Shown in pieces: positions 7,970 to 16,572 of a stretch of DNA of 64,000 nt (position 1 is its first letter; each line of letters starts with the position of its first letter). Below the pieces are notes generated by a model. It saw only the letters and a program-made list of their open reading frames with translations, searched no databases and was not told the DNA's origin. The DNA comes from CBHTSZ01 sp966095765 (GTDB lineage: Bacteria; Patescibacteriota; Saccharimonadia; Saccharimonadales; Saccharimonadaceae): NCBI GenBank assembly GCA_966095765.1, contig CBHTSZ010000003.1, forward strand, positions 1 to 64,000, given 5' to 3'. A program made the translations under genes and the position numbers.

Positions 7970-8479
7970 TTACTTTTCAGCTTCCTTGGTAGCTTTCTTT
8001 TCCTTCTTTTCAGCTTTCTTAGCGTTTGTGCTGACGCGAAGTGGGGTTGGAGTTGCCTCGAACTTACCACCTGCCTTTTCGATAGCGACAACGACGCTCG
8101 CACTTGCAGCCTGAACCTTGACGGTAGCCTTGCCAGTGTATTCGCCACGAGCGATAAGCTTGACCGTGTGGTGAGGAGTTGCGATCAGACCTGCTTCAGC
8201 AAGTGTGAAGTTGTCGATAGTCGCACCCTTGACGTCGTTCAGAGCGTCGAGGTAGACAACTTGTGCTGGTACGCGCTTGCTCTTGAAACCACGAGCTTTT
8301 GGAATACGCTGCACGAGAGGACCCTGTCCACCCATGAAACCGTGACCGAGCTTCTTACCAGTACGAGCTGATTGACCCTTGGTACCACGACCGGCGGTTT
8401 TACCCTGACCAGCCGAGATACCACGACCAACGCGCTTGCGATCTTTGTTGCTTTCAACTTGGAGTTCGTGATACTTCAT
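7970..8479 (-). CDS. rplO: 50S ribosomal protein L15 (uL15)
   Basis: L15 is a late assembly protein of the 50S subunit. The glycine-rich N-terminus (KRVGRGISAGQGKTAGRGTKGQ type, residues 14-36) and the GGQGPLVQRIPK segment near residue 50 are diagnostic. At 169 residues it carries a lysine-alanine-glutamate-rich C-terminal tail of about 20 residues. It directly follows rpsE: the rpmD (uL30) gene that normally lies between them is absent, as is known for CPR bacteria. Confidence 0.96.
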   Translation of the reverse strand: MKYHELQVESNKDRKRVGRGISAGQGKTAGRGTKGQSARTGKKLGHGFMGGQGPLVQRIPKARGFKSKRVPAQVVYLDALNDVKGATIDNFTLAEAGLIATPHHTVKLIARGEYTGKATVKVQAASASVVVAIEKAGGKFEATPTPLRVSTNAKKAEKKEKKATKEAEK

Positions 8480-8481
8480 CG

Positions 8482-9093
8482 TTATTTCTCCTCTGTCTTC
8501 GCTGCAGCTTTTTTAGCTGGAGCTTTCTTAGCCTTTGGAGCGTTCAGCCACTCTTCACGAGGAACGAGGCTCTTTAGGGCTTCGATAGTTGCGTAGGCAA
8601 TGTTGACCTTGTTGGTAGAACCGAGGCTCTTAGAGAGCATGTTGTTGATACCGGTCACACCGATGATCTGACGAACAACACCGCCGGCGATAATACCGGT
8701 ACCAGGCGCTGCAGGCTTGATGAGGACGCGAGCGCCGCTCAGCTTAACTTCTGCATCGTGTGGAATGGTTGTGTTGACGACTGGGATAGTGATCATGTTC
8801 TTCTTGGCAACGTCAGTAGCTTTAGCGATAGCGGTCTGGACATCCTGACCCTTGCTAACACCAACACCAACGCGGTTCTTGCGGTCACCAACGACAACGA
8901 GAGCCTTGAAGCGGAAACGACGTCCACCCTTTACGACACGTGAGACACGGTCGATGTTGATAACCTGCTCTTCGAACAGCTTCTCTTCACGAGGAGCGTC
9001 GCGGCGGTCGTTGCGGCGCGGTGGACGTGAGTCACGGCGCTGGCCTTGACCCTGGCCCTGCGGGCGAGCTTGAGTTTGTGCTTGTTCTGCCAT
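8482..9093 (-). CDS. rpsE: 30S ribosomal protein S5 (uS5)
   Basis: S5 lies at the mRNA entry site and affects decoding fidelity. I use the ATG at 9093 (MAEQAQTQARPQ), right after the rplR stop and behind TTGGAG; the longer frame would overlap rplR. The first 45 residues are a low-complexity Gln/Arg-rich extension. The S5 double-stranded RNA-binding domain follows (VKGGRRFRFKALVVVGD near 54-70), then the C-terminal domain. Total 203 residues. Confidence 0.95.
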   Translation of the reverse strand: MAEQAQTQARPQGQGQGQRRDSRPPRRNDRRDAPREEKLFEEQVINIDRVSRVVKGGRRFRFKALVVVGDRKNRVGVGVSKGQDVQTAIAKATDVAKKNMITIPVVNTTIPHDAEVKLSGARVLIKPAAPGTGIIAGGVVRQIIGVTGINNMLSKSLGSTNKVNIAYATIEALKSLVPREEWLNAPKAKKAPAKKAAAKTEEK

Positions 9094-9094
9094 G

Positions 9095-9451
9095 TTAGAA
9101 CTCCAATCCTTCCTTGCGTGCTGCATCAGCAAGACTACTTAGTCGACCGGCGTAGCGGCGACCATTACGGTCAAAGACTACGGCTGTGATCTTTGCCTTC
9201 TTTGCTTTCTTGGCAATATCTGCGCCAACGTGTGCAGCCTTTTCGCTCATCGTACCCTTAAGGGTCTTTGCACCGACAGTTGTGCTTGCAGCAAGTGTCT
9301 TGCCGGTAGCGTCGTCGATAAGTTGCGCTGAAACGTGCGTGTTGCTGATCGTAACCGTCAGACGTGGTCGTTCAGCTGTGCCAGAAACACGTGAGCGAAC
9401 ACGGCCCTTACGCAGGCTTCGGTTCAGTAGTTTTTTAGCGAGAGTACTCAT
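9095..9451 (-). CDS. rplR: 50S ribosomal protein L18 (uL18)
   Basis: L18 binds 5S rRNA and helps form the central protuberance together with L5. The 118 residues have the standard ERPRLTV...SNTHVSAQLIDD region at about 26-49 and the C-terminal FDRNGRRYAGRLSSLADAARKEGLEF segment. It lies between rplF and rpsE in the normal order, with 3-base and 1-base spacing. Confidence 0.97.
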   Translation of the reverse strand: MSTLAKKLLNRSLRKGRVRSRVSGTAERPRLTVTISNTHVSAQLIDDATGKTLAASTTVGAKTLKGTMSEKAAHVGADIAKKAKKAKITAVVFDRNGRRYAGRLSSLADAARKEGLEF

Positions 9452-9454
9452 AGA

Positions 9455-9988
9455 CTATTTACCTGTCTTTCCTGCTTTACGGATAATAACTTCGTCAGCG
9501 TACTTGATACCCTTACCCTTGTACGGCTCAGGCTTCTTCAGCGCACGAATCTCGGCAGCAACTTGGCCAACCTGTTGCTTGTTGTGACCAGCAACAGTGA
9601 TTTCCATCTTGTTGACAGTGAGGTTGATGCCTTCAGGCGCTTGGTACTTAACTGGGTGAGAGAAGCCGAGGCTCATCTCGAGGCTCTGGCCACCGCCAGA
9701 AACACGGAAACCGACACCATTGACTTCGAGCTTCTTTTCGAAACCGTTCGTCACGCCGACAACCATATTGTTGATGAGGGCACGCATCAGACCGTGCTGT
9801 GCGCGTGCAGTTTTGCTGTCATCTTTGCGGGTGACAGTTAGGACACCGTCCTCAACAGTCACGTTGACATCTGGCGTGATGAACTGTGTGAGCTCACCTT
9901 TTGGACCCTTAACGGTCACATTGCCAGAGTCGACCGTGATTGTCACACCGGACGGAATCTGAATTGGTAGTTTTCCGATTCGACTCAT
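9455..9988 (-). CDS. rplF: 50S ribosomal protein L6 (uL6)
   Basis: L6 binds near the sarcin-ricin loop and the factor-binding site of the 50S subunit. The 177 residues form the expected duplicated domain; the start MSRIGKLPIQIPSGV and the KKPEPYKGKGIKYADE end are family signatures. It is co-directional and 21 bases downstream of rpsH. Confidence 0.97.
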   Translation of the reverse strand: MSRIGKLPIQIPSGVTITVDSGNVTVKGPKGELTQFITPDVNVTVEDGVLTVTRKDDSKTARAQHGLMRALINNMVVGVTNGFEKKLEVNGVGFRVSGGGQSLEMSLGFSHPVKYQAPEGINLTVNKMEITVAGHNKQQVGQVAAEIRALKKPEPYKGKGIKYADEVIIRKAGKTGK

Positions 9989-10009
9989 AACTTATTCCTT
10001 ACTTCTTTT

Positions 10010-10411
10010 TTAGTAAACCTTACAGATTAGCTCACCACCGAGACGAGCCTTGCGGGCTTCGCTGTCAGTCATCACACCCTTGCTCGTGCTGACGAGGACG
10101 ATACCTCGGCCGCTCTTAACGCGTGGGATTTCGCTGACGGCTGCGTAAACGCGGCGGCCAGGCTTGCTGAGACGAACAATCTCGTTGATGGTCGTGTTTG
10201 TACCGTCTTCGTTGATGGTAATAACCAGCGTGTCGCGTGGTGTACCCTTTTCAACCTTGACGTTTGCGAGGTAGCCAGACTTCTTGAGCTGTTCAGCTAC
10301 AGTCTGCTTCATCTTGCTGTGTGGAGCGCGGATCTCGTTCTTTCCGGCCATGATGGCGTTACGGATACGGGTCAGGAGATCAGCGATTGGGTCTGTTGAT
10401 TGTAGTGACAT
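10010..10411 (-). CDS. rpsH: 30S ribosomal protein S8 (uS8)
   Basis: S8 organises the central domain of 16S rRNA and in other bacteria also represses its own operon. The 133 residues start with DPIADLLTRIRNAIMAGK, and end with the GVMTDSEARKARLGGELICKVY element typical of S8. It sits between rpsN and rplF. No S8-type repressor structure was looked for in detail. Confidence 0.97.
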   Translation of the reverse strand: MSLQSTDPIADLLTRIRNAIMAGKNEIRAPHSKMKQTVAEQLKKSGYLANVKVEKGTPRDTLVITINEDGTNTTINEIVRLSKPGRRVYAAVSEIPRVKSGRGIVLVSTSKGVMTDSEARKARLGGELICKVY

Positions 10412-10427
10412 ATCTTTCTCTCCTTTC

Positions 10428-10697
10428 CTACCAACTTGCCTTAGTTACGCCTGGGATTTCACCCTTTGAGGCGTGTTCACGAAATGCGATACGGTCCATA
10501 CCGAAGCGGCGCATGTATGCACGTGGGCGACCGCTGACTGAACTACGGTTCTTCCAACGAGTTGGACTTGAGTTCGTCGGCAGCGCCTGGAGACCTTCTT
10601 GGTCACCGGCTGCTTTGAGCTCGGCGCGCTTTGCGGCGTACTTCGCAATCATTTTTTGACGTTTAAGGTCGCGAGCGACCATTGATTTCTTGGCCAT
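10428..10697 (-). CDS. rpsN: 30S ribosomal protein S14 (uS14), zinc-free form
   Basis: S14 completes the 30S head next to the A site. The 89-residue length and lack of the Cys-x2-Cys zinc ribbon identify the long, cysteine-free class. The C-terminal half keeps NRSSVSGRPRAYMRRFGM and ends with GEIPGVTKASW. It overlaps the rplE stop at base 10697. Confidence 0.97.
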   Translation of the reverse strand: MAKKSMVARDLKRQKMIAKYAAKRAELKAAGDQEGLQALPTNSSPTRWKNRSSVSGRPRAYMRRFGMDRIAFREHASKGEIPGVTKASW

Positions 10698-11284
10698 TAG
10701 CGTCGATCTCCTTTCTCGAACGGCATACCAAATTTCTCGAGCAGCGCACGGCTGTGTACAGCACCTTCTGACTTGATCGCAAAGGTGATCTGCAGGCCGT
10801 GGAGCAGCTGAGTGTCTTCGAATGTCAGTTCTGGGAAGATAGACTGCTCAACGATACCGAGGTTGTAGTTACCCTGGCGGTCAAAGCCCTTAGCGCCAAC
10901 ACCGTGGAAGTCACGGACGCGTGGCAGAGCAACGTTCACGAGACGGTCGAGGAACTCGTACATGCGAGCACCGCGGAGCGTCACACTCACACCGACACGG
11001 TTCATGCCGGCACGGATCTTGAAGCTTGCGATAGATTTCTTCGCCATGCGGTCAACTGGCTGTTGGCCGGTGATTTTGCGAAGCGTGTTTGCAACGAGCT
11101 CGTGGTGACGCTTGTCGTCTTTGTTCTTACCGATACCGACGCTCACAACGATCTTTTCAAGCTTTGGAACCTGGTGAACGTTTGCGAGGTCGAGGTCTTT
11201 CTTCAGTTCAGAGACCAAGGTCTCAGCGTAGAGTGCCTTGAGGCGTGGCTGGGTTGAAGCTGATGCTTTTGCGGTTGTAGCCAT
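10697..11284 (-). CDS. rplE: 50S ribosomal protein L5 (uL5)
   Basis: L5 binds 5S rRNA and contacts the P-site tRNA. The 195 residues carry a short extra N-terminus (about 15 residues, Thr/Ala/Ser-rich) before the conserved LKALYAETLVSELKKDL segment. The FDRQGNYNLGIVEQSIFPEL signature lies at about 140. Its ends overlap rpsN and rplX by one base each, suggesting translational coupling. Confidence 0.97.
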   Translation of the reverse strand: MATTAKASASTQPRLKALYAETLVSELKKDLDLANVHQVPKLEKIVVSVGIGKNKDDKRHHELVANTLRKITGQQPVDRMAKKSIASFKIRAGMNRVGVSVTLRGARMYEFLDRLVNVALPRVRDFHGVGAKGFDRQGNYNLGIVEQSIFPELTFEDTQLLHGLQITFAIKSEGAVHSRALLEKFGMPFEKGDRR

Positions 11285-11604
11285 TACTTGATCTCCTTTC
11301 CTGTCTTCTTAGCGATACGAACTTTGTTACCTTCTTTGTCGAGCTTGTAACCGACGCGGGTAGTGGTGCCTTTGGTTTCGTCAGTGACGAGGGCGACGCT
11401 ACCGAGTGGCAGAGCTGTGTGGATCTCTTTGGTGCCACCGCGTGGGTTAAGCTGTGAAGGTTTGATGTGGCGCTTGATGAGGCCGATCTTTTCAACAGTG
11501 ACGGTTTGCTTGGCAGCGTTTGTTGAAACAACCTTGCCAGTCTTGCCCTTGTGGCCGCCGGCGATGACCTTTACGAGGTCACCCTTTCGAATACGTAGAG
11601 CCAT
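11284..11604 (-). CDS. rplX: 50S ribosomal protein L24 (uL24)
   Basis: L24 initiates 50S assembly by binding the 5' domain of 23S rRNA. The 106 residues begin with the KOW motif (IRKGDLVKVIAGGHKGKTGKV, residues 4-24) followed by RHIKPSQLNPRGGTKE. It lies between rplN and rplE, overlapping the latter by one base. Confidence 0.97.
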   Translation of the reverse strand: MALRIRKGDLVKVIAGGHKGKTGKVVSTNAAKQTVTVEKIGLIKRHIKPSQLNPRGGTKEIHTALPLGSVALVTDETKGTTTRVGYKLDKEGNKVRIAKKTGKEIK

Positions 11605-11605
11605 A

Positions 11606-11974
11606 CTAGAGTACCTCCGGTGCTAGGCTGATGATCTTTGAGTAACCTGCTTCACGCAGCTCACGTGGGATAGGACCGAAGACACGCGTTGCACGTGGGT
11701 TCTTGTCGTCACCGATGATCACCGCAGCGTTCTCATCAAAACGGATAGTTGAACCGTCTTTGCGTCGGATCTGGTCAGTCGTACGGACGACAACTGCCTT
11801 GACGACGCTCTTTTTCTTGACGTTACCGCTCGGGTTTGCGTCCTTCACGGTCGCGACGATGATGTCACCGACACGAGCGTAACGACGACGGGTACCACCG
11901 AGCACACGGATACAAAGGATCTCCTTTGCGCCGCTGTTGTCAGCAACCTTGAGTCGTGATTCTTGTTGGATCAT
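11606..11974 (-). CDS. rplN: 50S ribosomal protein L14 (uL14)
   Basis: L14 sits at the subunit interface and is the docking point of the silencing factor RsfS in other bacteria. The 122-residue length is exact for the family; MIQQESRLKVADNSGAKE at the N-terminus and FGPIPRELREAGYSKIISLAPEVL at the C-terminus are strongly conserved. One base separates it from rplX. Confidence 0.97.
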   Translation of the reverse strand: MIQQESRLKVADNSGAKEILCIRVLGGTRRRYARVGDIIVATVKDANPSGNVKKKSVVKAVVVRTTDQIRRKDGSTIRFDENAAVIIGDDKNPRATRVFGPIPRELREAGYSKIISLAPEVL

Positions 11975-11975
11975 G

Positions 11976-12278
11976 TTATTTGACCTCCGCCTCTTTCTCA
12001 GTAGCGAGTGCAGGTTCTTCCTTTAGCTCGATCTCACCGTGACCAGTCTCGATAACTCGTGACAGGCTCCAGCTCTTGGTCTTGCTAATAGGACGAACTT
12101 CAACGATCTCTACGCGGTCACCCTTGTGAGCCTCGTTCTTTTCATCATGTGCGGTAAATTTACGGGTCACAGTGTACTGCTTGCGGTAAATCGGGTGAGT
12201 CTCACGACTCGTTACCGTAATGGTGATGGTTTTGTCTCGAACGTCGCTAGATACGACGCCAACGATTTTCTTAGCCAT
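11976..12278 (-). CDS. rpsQ: 30S ribosomal protein S17 (uS17)
   Basis: S17 is a primary 16S rRNA-binding OB-fold protein. The core (about residues 1-80) contains GVVSSDVRDKTITITV, YRKQYTVTRKFTAHDE and VRPISKTKSWSL segments. The last 18 residues are a Glu/Ala-rich extension. It lies between rpmC and rplN with no gap. Confidence 0.96.
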   Translation of the reverse strand: MAKKIVGVVSSDVRDKTITITVTSRETHPIYRKQYTVTRKFTAHDEKNEAHKGDRVEIVEVRPISKTKSWSLSRVIETGHGEIELKEEPALATEKEAEVK

Positions 12279-12488
12279 TTACGCGTCTCCTTTCGACGTT
12301 TCAAGTGATTTTTCAGATAGAACAGTCATGATTAGTGCGATCTCGCGGCGAGTCTTTGTAACCACACGTGGGTTAGGCAGTTCACCGGCAGCGAGCGCAC
12401 GCTTGTTTTCGAGTAAAGTCTTGCGAGTTTCAGCGAGCTGAGCCTGCAGGTCAGCGATGCTCTTAGCGCGTAGTTCAGAAGCTTTCAT
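12279..12488 (-). CDS. rpmC: 50S ribosomal protein L29 (uL29)
   Basis: L29 is a two-helix protein near the exit tunnel, close to the trigger-factor docking site. At 69 residues it has the typical MKASELRAKSIADLQAQLAE start and LPNPRVVTKTRREIALIMTVLSEK end. It abuts rplP and rpsQ directly. Confidence 0.96.
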   Translation of the reverse strand: MKASELRAKSIADLQAQLAETRKTLLENKRALAAGELPNPRVVTKTRREIALIMTVLSEKSLETSKGDA

Positions 12489-12902
12489 CTATGCATCCTC
12501 CCTATGGATGAACTTGGTACCAACAGGAAGCTTGTGTGCTGCGAGGCGCATAGCTTCGCGAGCAACTTCTTCTGGCACACCCTTCATCTCGAACATAACA
12601 GTGCCGGCTTTGACCTTGGCGACGAAGAACTCTGGGTTACCCTTACCTGAACCCATCTTTACGTCCTGTGGCTTACGAGTCACTGGAGTGTGTGGGAAAA
12701 TACGGATCCAGATCTTACCACCACGCTTGATGTAGCGGGTCATAGCCTGACGAGCAGACTCGATCTGACGTGAGGTAATACGCTCGTTGGTCGTGCTCTG
12801 CAGTGCGTAGTCGCCGAAAGCGATGTAGTTGCAAGAGGTAGCGATACCGTCGTTCTTACCTTTTCGTACCTTACGGAACTTGGTTTTCTTTGGAAGCAAC
12901 AT
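12489..12902 (-). CDS. rplP: 50S ribosomal protein L16 (uL16)
   Basis: L16 is a late assembly protein beside the peptidyl transferase centre and the A-site tRNA. The 137 residues start with MLLPKKTKFRKVRKGK and include the RQAMTRYIKRGGKIWIRIFP and MGSGKGNPEFFVAKVKAG signatures. It overlaps rpsC by one base. Confidence 0.97.
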   Translation of the reverse strand: MLLPKKTKFRKVRKGKNDGIATSCNYIAFGDYALQSTTNERITSRQIESARQAMTRYIKRGGKIWIRIFPHTPVTRKPQDVKMGSGKGNPEFFVAKVKAGTVMFEMKGVPEEVAREAMRLAAHKLPVGTKFIHREDA

Positions 12903-13537
12903 TAGCGGTCACTCCTTTCACCCTTGTAGATCCAAACCTTTACACCGATAGTACCGGCGGGAGTCTGAGCTTTAGCAAGGTTGTAGTCAATGTCAGCGCG
13001 AAGCGTGTGAAGTGGCACTGAGCCAAGGATCACTTTTTCGCGGCGAGACATTTCAGCACCGTTGAGACGACCAGCAACCTCGATACGGATACCTTTGGCA
13101 CCAGCGTTCATGGTGTTCTGTGCGCTCATCTTTGTTGCGCGGCGGAAGTTGATACGGCGCTCGAGCTGGCGAGCAATGTTCTCAGCAACAAGCTTTGCAG
13201 CGAGCTCTGGGCGCTTTACTTCCTCGATGTTGATACGAACTGGCATCTTAACGATCTTTTCAAGCTCAGCCTTGAGCTCGGTCACGCCTGCACCACCACG
13301 ACCGATTACAACACCGGCTTTGCTGGTGTGGATTGAGATGGTAGCAAGGTTTGCAGAACGCTCGATGTCGATCTTGTTGATAACAGCACGCGTTTCGAAT
13401 CGCTTTTCGATCGCTTTACGAACCGCGATGTCTTCTGAAAGCCACTGAACGTACTCTTTCTTTGTAGCGAACCACTTAGAGCTCCAGTTCTTGTGGACTT
13501 GGAGACGCATGCTGATAGGGTTAACTTTCTGACCCAT
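12902..13537 (-). CDS. rpsC: 30S ribosomal protein S3 (uS3)
   Basis: S3 forms part of the mRNA entry channel and has helicase activity with S4 and S5. Residues 1-35 are the N-terminal arm, a KH domain follows with IHTSKAGVVIGRGGAGVTELK near 68, and the C-terminal S3 domain holds RRINFRRATKMSAQNTM near 127. The 211 residues are normal. Both ends overlap neighbouring genes by one base. Confidence 0.97.
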   Translation of the reverse strand: MGQKVNPISMRLQVHKNWSSKWFATKKEYVQWLSEDIAVRKAIEKRFETRAVINKIDIERSANLATISIHTSKAGVVIGRGGAGVTELKAELEKIVKMPVRINIEEVKRPELAAKLVAENIARQLERRINFRRATKMSAQNTMNAGAKGIRIEVAGRLNGAEMSRREKVILGSVPLHTLRADIDYNLAKAQTPAGTIGVKVWIYKGERSDR

Positions 13538-13932
13538 TATTTCGTCTCCTTCTCTTCAGCCTTCTTTGCAGCAGGCTTCTTTTTAGGCTTTTCAGCACCA
13601 CGAACAACAACCGTGATGTGGCTCGTTTTCTTCTGGAAAGGCAACGCGCGACCCATGGCAGCTGGCTTGTAACGCTTGAGGCGTGGACCAGCAGTGACAG
13701 TCAAAGTCTCGATAACGAGATCCTTCTCCTGGATACCGTGAGTGTTGATGGCGTTAGCCTTGGCGCTTGCGATCGTCTTTGCGACAACCTTAGCAGCGCG
13801 CTTTGGGGTGTGTTCAAGGATAACGAGTGCGTCGGCAACGCTACGTCCGCGGACGAGGCTGGCAACAAGGCTAACCTTGCGTGGTGCGAGGGCTACGCCC
13901 TTGGCAACGGCACGTGTAGTCTTTTCAGCCAT
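13537..13932 (-). CDS. rplV: 50S ribosomal protein L22 (uL22)
   Basis: L22 lines the exit tunnel; its beta-hairpin loop is a macrolide-resistance site in other bacteria. The core is about 112 residues, with APRKVSLVASLVRGRSVADAL near residue 16 and the loop GPRLKRYKPAAMGRALPFQKKTSHI near 82. A lysine-rich tail of about 18 residues follows. It overlaps rpsS and rpsC by one base each. Confidence 0.96.
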   Translation of the reverse strand: MAEKTTRAVAKGVALAPRKVSLVASLVRGRSVADALVILEHTPKRAAKVVAKTIASAKANAINTHGIQEKDLVIETLTVTAGPRLKRYKPAAMGRALPFQKKTSHITVVVRGAEKPKKKPAAKKAEEKETK

Positions 13933-14198
13933 TACTTCTTATCCTTTCCACCGTGCTTACGGAACTTACGGGTTGGGCTAAACTCACCGAGTTTGTGACC
14001 AACCATGTTTTCCGTGATATATACAGGTACGTGCATACGACCGTTGTGAACAGCGATCGTGCGACCAACCATTTCTGGTGTAATCGTGCTAGCACGTGCC
14101 CACGTCTTGATAACGGTACGATCGTCTGGACCAAGCGCCGCCACTTTCTTAGCGAGCTTGAAGTCTACGAACGGACCCTTTTTCAGTGATCGGCTCAT
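13932..14198 (-). CDS. rpsS: 30S ribosomal protein S19 (uS19)
   Basis: S19 forms the head-side bridge with S13. At 88 residues it starts MSRSLKKGPFVDFKLAKKV and contains IKTWARASTITPEMVGRTIAVHNG and the FSPTRKFRKHGG end. It lies 2 bases after rplB and overlaps rplV by one base. Confidence 0.97.
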   Translation of the reverse strand: MSRSLKKGPFVDFKLAKKVAALGPDDRTVIKTWARASTITPEMVGRTIAVHNGRMHVPVYITENMVGHKLGEFSPTRKFRKHGGKDKK

Positions 14199-14200
14199 AC

Positions 14201-15043
14201 TTAACCTCGTTTCCTCTTCGCATCATGGCGACTCTTTACTATCATTCCGCTCACGTCCTTGCGGCGACGCGTACGGTAACCGAGCGTCAACTGACCCCAT
14301 GGAGTGCGTGGTGGTTTACCAGAACCGTGACGACCACCGTCACCACCACCATGCGGGTGGTCTGCGGCGTTCATAACGACACCACGGACAGTTGGGCGAA
14401 TACCCATGCGGCGCTTACGACCGGCTGAACCGATCTTGACGTTCTGGTGTTGTTCGTTACCGACAACACCGATGCTAGCCATACACTCAATGCGGAAGCG
14501 GCGTACTTCACCAGATGGAAGTTTCACCTGAGCATAGTTGCCTTCCTTCGCCATGAGCTGTGCTTTGGTACCAGCACCACGAACCATCTGGCCGCCTTTA
14601 CCAGCCTGGATCTCGATGTTGTAGATCTGAGTACCAGTTGGAATCTTTGAAAGTGGAAGGCGGTTGCTCGTCTCGACTGCAGCTTCTGGGCCGCTGACGA
14701 TCTTCGTACCGACTTTCATGTTGCGGTCAGCGAGTACGTAGTGGTAGAGACCGTGCTGGTCTTTGATACGTGCGATACGTGCTGAACGGTTTGGGTCGTA
14801 CTCGATGTGCTCAACAGTAGCCTCGGTACCCGCAGCGAGCTGATGGTTCATGAGACGGTAGTACTGCTTCACACCACCACCGCGGTGGCGAGTTGTGATA
14901 CGACCGGTGTTATTACGGCCAGCCGTGCTCTTCTTGGCCTTGATCAGGCTCTTGAGTGGCTTGCGGGTAGTGATGTCAGAAAAGTCCTGACTCGTCATAC
15001 CGCGGCGACCGTTAGTGGTTGGCTTGTACTGTTTGATAGCCAT
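14201..15043 (-). CDS. rplB: 50S ribosomal protein L2 (uL2)
   Basis: L2 is required for peptidyl transferase activity and subunit association. The start at 15043 (MAIKQYKPTTNGRRG) is preferred over an in-frame ATG 15 bases upstream, which would overlap rplW. The 280 residues include GRNNTGRITTRHRGGGVKQ near 40 and the catalytic-site loop AADHPHGGGDGGRHGSGKPP near 224. Order rplW-rplB-rpsS is standard. Confidence 0.97.
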   Translation of the reverse strand: MAIKQYKPTTNGRRGMTSQDFSDITTRKPLKSLIKAKKSTAGRNNTGRITTRHRGGGVKQYYRLMNHQLAAGTEATVEHIEYDPNRSARIARIKDQHGLYHYVLADRNMKVGTKIVSGPEAAVETSNRLPLSKIPTGTQIYNIEIQAGKGGQMVRGAGTKAQLMAKEGNYAQVKLPSGEVRRFRIECMASIGVVGNEQHQNVKIGSAGRKRRMGIRPTVRGVVMNAADHPHGGGDGGRHGSGKPPRTPWGQLTLGYRTRRRKDVSGMIVKSRHDAKRKRG

Positions 15044-15044
15044 A

Positions 15045-15344
15045 CTACTTTTCCTCACCTTCGTTAAATAGGTTCAAGCTCGCACCTTCGACCAGTGATA
15101 CGTAAGCTTTCTTAGTCTTCGTTCGGAGAGCCTGTCCAGGCTGGGCACGCTTGCCGCGACTTGCGCGAACCGGCTTGCCGTTTTGGACGACGAAACGAAC
15201 GTCTTTGGCTGCGACGCCAAACTGCTCTTTGAGGGCAGCGATGACACCAGCTTTGTTTGCTGACATCGGAACGTTGAACACGTAGGTTCCGTTCTGGTGT
15301 GATGCGTAGGCCTTTTCAGAAACGCGTGGAATAAGGGTCAACAT
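15045..15344 (-). CDS. rplW: 50S ribosomal protein L23 (uL23)
   Basis: L23 surrounds the tunnel exit and is the main docking site for trigger factor and SRP. The 99 residues show PRVSEKAYASHQNGTYVFNVP near the start and the basic loop VRASRGKRAQPGQALRTKTKKAYV. It overlaps rplD by one base and is one base from rplB. Confidence 0.96.
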   Translation of the reverse strand: MLTLIPRVSEKAYASHQNGTYVFNVPMSANKAGVIAALKEQFGVAAKDVRFVVQNGKPVRASRGKRAQPGQALRTKTKKAYVSLVEGASLNLFNEGEEK

Positions 15345-15961
15345 TACTTAGCCTCCTTCTTTCCAAGCCATTCGTTGATTACGGCAACAGCTTTTGGTGT
15401 CAGAACGATCTTGTCAGCGTTGAGGATGTGGTAGACGCTGAGGTACTTCGCACTAAGCAGTTCAACGTTAGAAACGTTGTTCGTAGCACGGATGAGCTCA
15501 GGTGTCTTAACGTCGACAGCGATGAGAACACGTCGTTCAAGCTTGTTCTTGACGAGGAAATCAGCGATCTCCTTGGTTTTGCCGGTAGTGTTGACGTCAA
15601 GGATGACGATCTTACCAGCTTTGTCAGCAAGGGTGAGTGCCTGGCGAAGAGCCACGCGCTTGCTGGTTGTTGAAAGCCGCTTGGTGTAGTTTTCGTTTCC
15701 GCGAGGACCGAAGACAACACCACCACCGCGCCAGATAGGGTTTCGGGAACTACCGAAACGAGCGCGACCGGTGCCTTTTTGCTTCCAAGGCTTCTTACCA
15801 CCACCACTGACTTCACCACGTTGCTTTGTGGTTGCAGACGCGAGACGTGCGTTTGCGAGGTAGCTGTCGTAGGCGAGCTTGAGCAGCTCGTGGTTGTCTA
15901 CGTTTACAGCGACGATGTCCGTGAGTAGGGTTGGTTTGGTTGTACGTGTAGTCTCAGCCAT
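15344..15961 (-). CDS. rplD: 50S ribosomal protein L4 (uL4)
   Basis: L4 lines the exit tunnel; in Escherichia coli it also represses the S10 operon. The 205 residues contain the extended loop GGGKKPWKQKGTGRARFGSSR near 52 and RGNENYTKRLSTTSKRVALRQAL near 88. Its N-terminus is slightly divergent. It overlaps rplC and rplW by one base each. Confidence 0.96.
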   Translation of the reverse strand: MAETTRTTKPTLLTDIVAVNVDNHELLKLAYDSYLANARLASATTKQRGEVSGGGKKPWKQKGTGRARFGSSRNPIWRGGGVVFGPRGNENYTKRLSTTSKRVALRQALTLADKAGKIVILDVNTTGKTKEIADFLVKNKLERRVLIAVDVKTPELIRATNNVSNVELLSAKYLSVYHILNADKIVLTPKAVAVINEWLGKKEAK

Positions 15962-16572
15962 TACGCCTTCCCTCCTATAGTGACGATGCCCTTACGTGGG
16001 CCAGGTACAGCGCCCTTGAGTCCGATAAGGCCAAGTTCTGCGTCGATGTACGCAACAACGAGGTTCTTAACCGTGACTTGGTCGTGGCCCATACGGCCAG
16101 CCATGCGCTTACCCTTGAAGACACGCTGCGGATACATAGAACCGATAGAACCCGGCTTACGAACGTTACCGTTACCACCGTGCGTCTTCTTAGATGTATT
16201 AAAGTTGTGTCGTTTAACCGTACCAGCAAAACCTTTACCTTTGCTGATACCCGTGACGTCGACAGTGTCGCCAACGGCAAAAACAGTGACATCAAATGCG
16301 TCACCGACTTTGTGTTCTCCGAGCTCATCAACGCGAACTTCGCGAATGACCTTTGGAGTTACCTTCGCAGCCTTAACGTGGCCACTCACGGCATTGCTCA
16401 GGTTCTTACCCTCACCATATCCCAGCTGGACAGCGTTGTAGCCATCGCGTTCAACAGTCTTTACCTGAGTGACTGTCACTGGGCCAGCTTTGACGAGCGT
16501 TACAGGAACTGCAGCGCCATCATCACTGATGATTTGGGTCATACCAATTTTGGTACCGAGTAGGGTTTTCAT
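15961..16572 (-). CDS. rplC: 50S ribosomal protein L3 (uL3)
   Basis: L3 nucleates 50S assembly and reaches the peptidyl transferase centre. I use the ATG at 16572 (MKTLLGTKIGMTQII), behind GAGGG; a longer in-frame ATG at 16677 adds 35 residues lacking family similarity and lies near the transcription start. The 203 residues include KGFAGTVKRHNFN and GNGNVRKPGSIGSMYPQRVFKGKRMAGRMG. rpsJ, usually directly upstream, is 4.8 kb away, so rplC is the first gene of its transcript here. Confidence 0.96.
   Translation of the reverse strand: MKTLLGTKIGMTQIISDDGAAVPVTLVKAGPVTVTQVKTVERDGYNAVQLGYGEGKNLSNAVSGHVKAAKVTPKVIREVRVDELGEHKVGDAFDVTVFAVGDTVDVTGISKGKGFAGTVKRHNFNTSKKTHGGNGNVRKPGSIGSMYPQRVFKGKRMAGRMGHDQVTVKNLVVAYIDAELGLIGLKGAVPGPRKGIVTIGGKA

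Noticed and set aside
8480..8481. Missing rpmD (L30) between rpsE and rplO as a novel loss
   Set aside because: Absence of L30 is already known for CPR bacteria, so it supports the lineage call but is not new.
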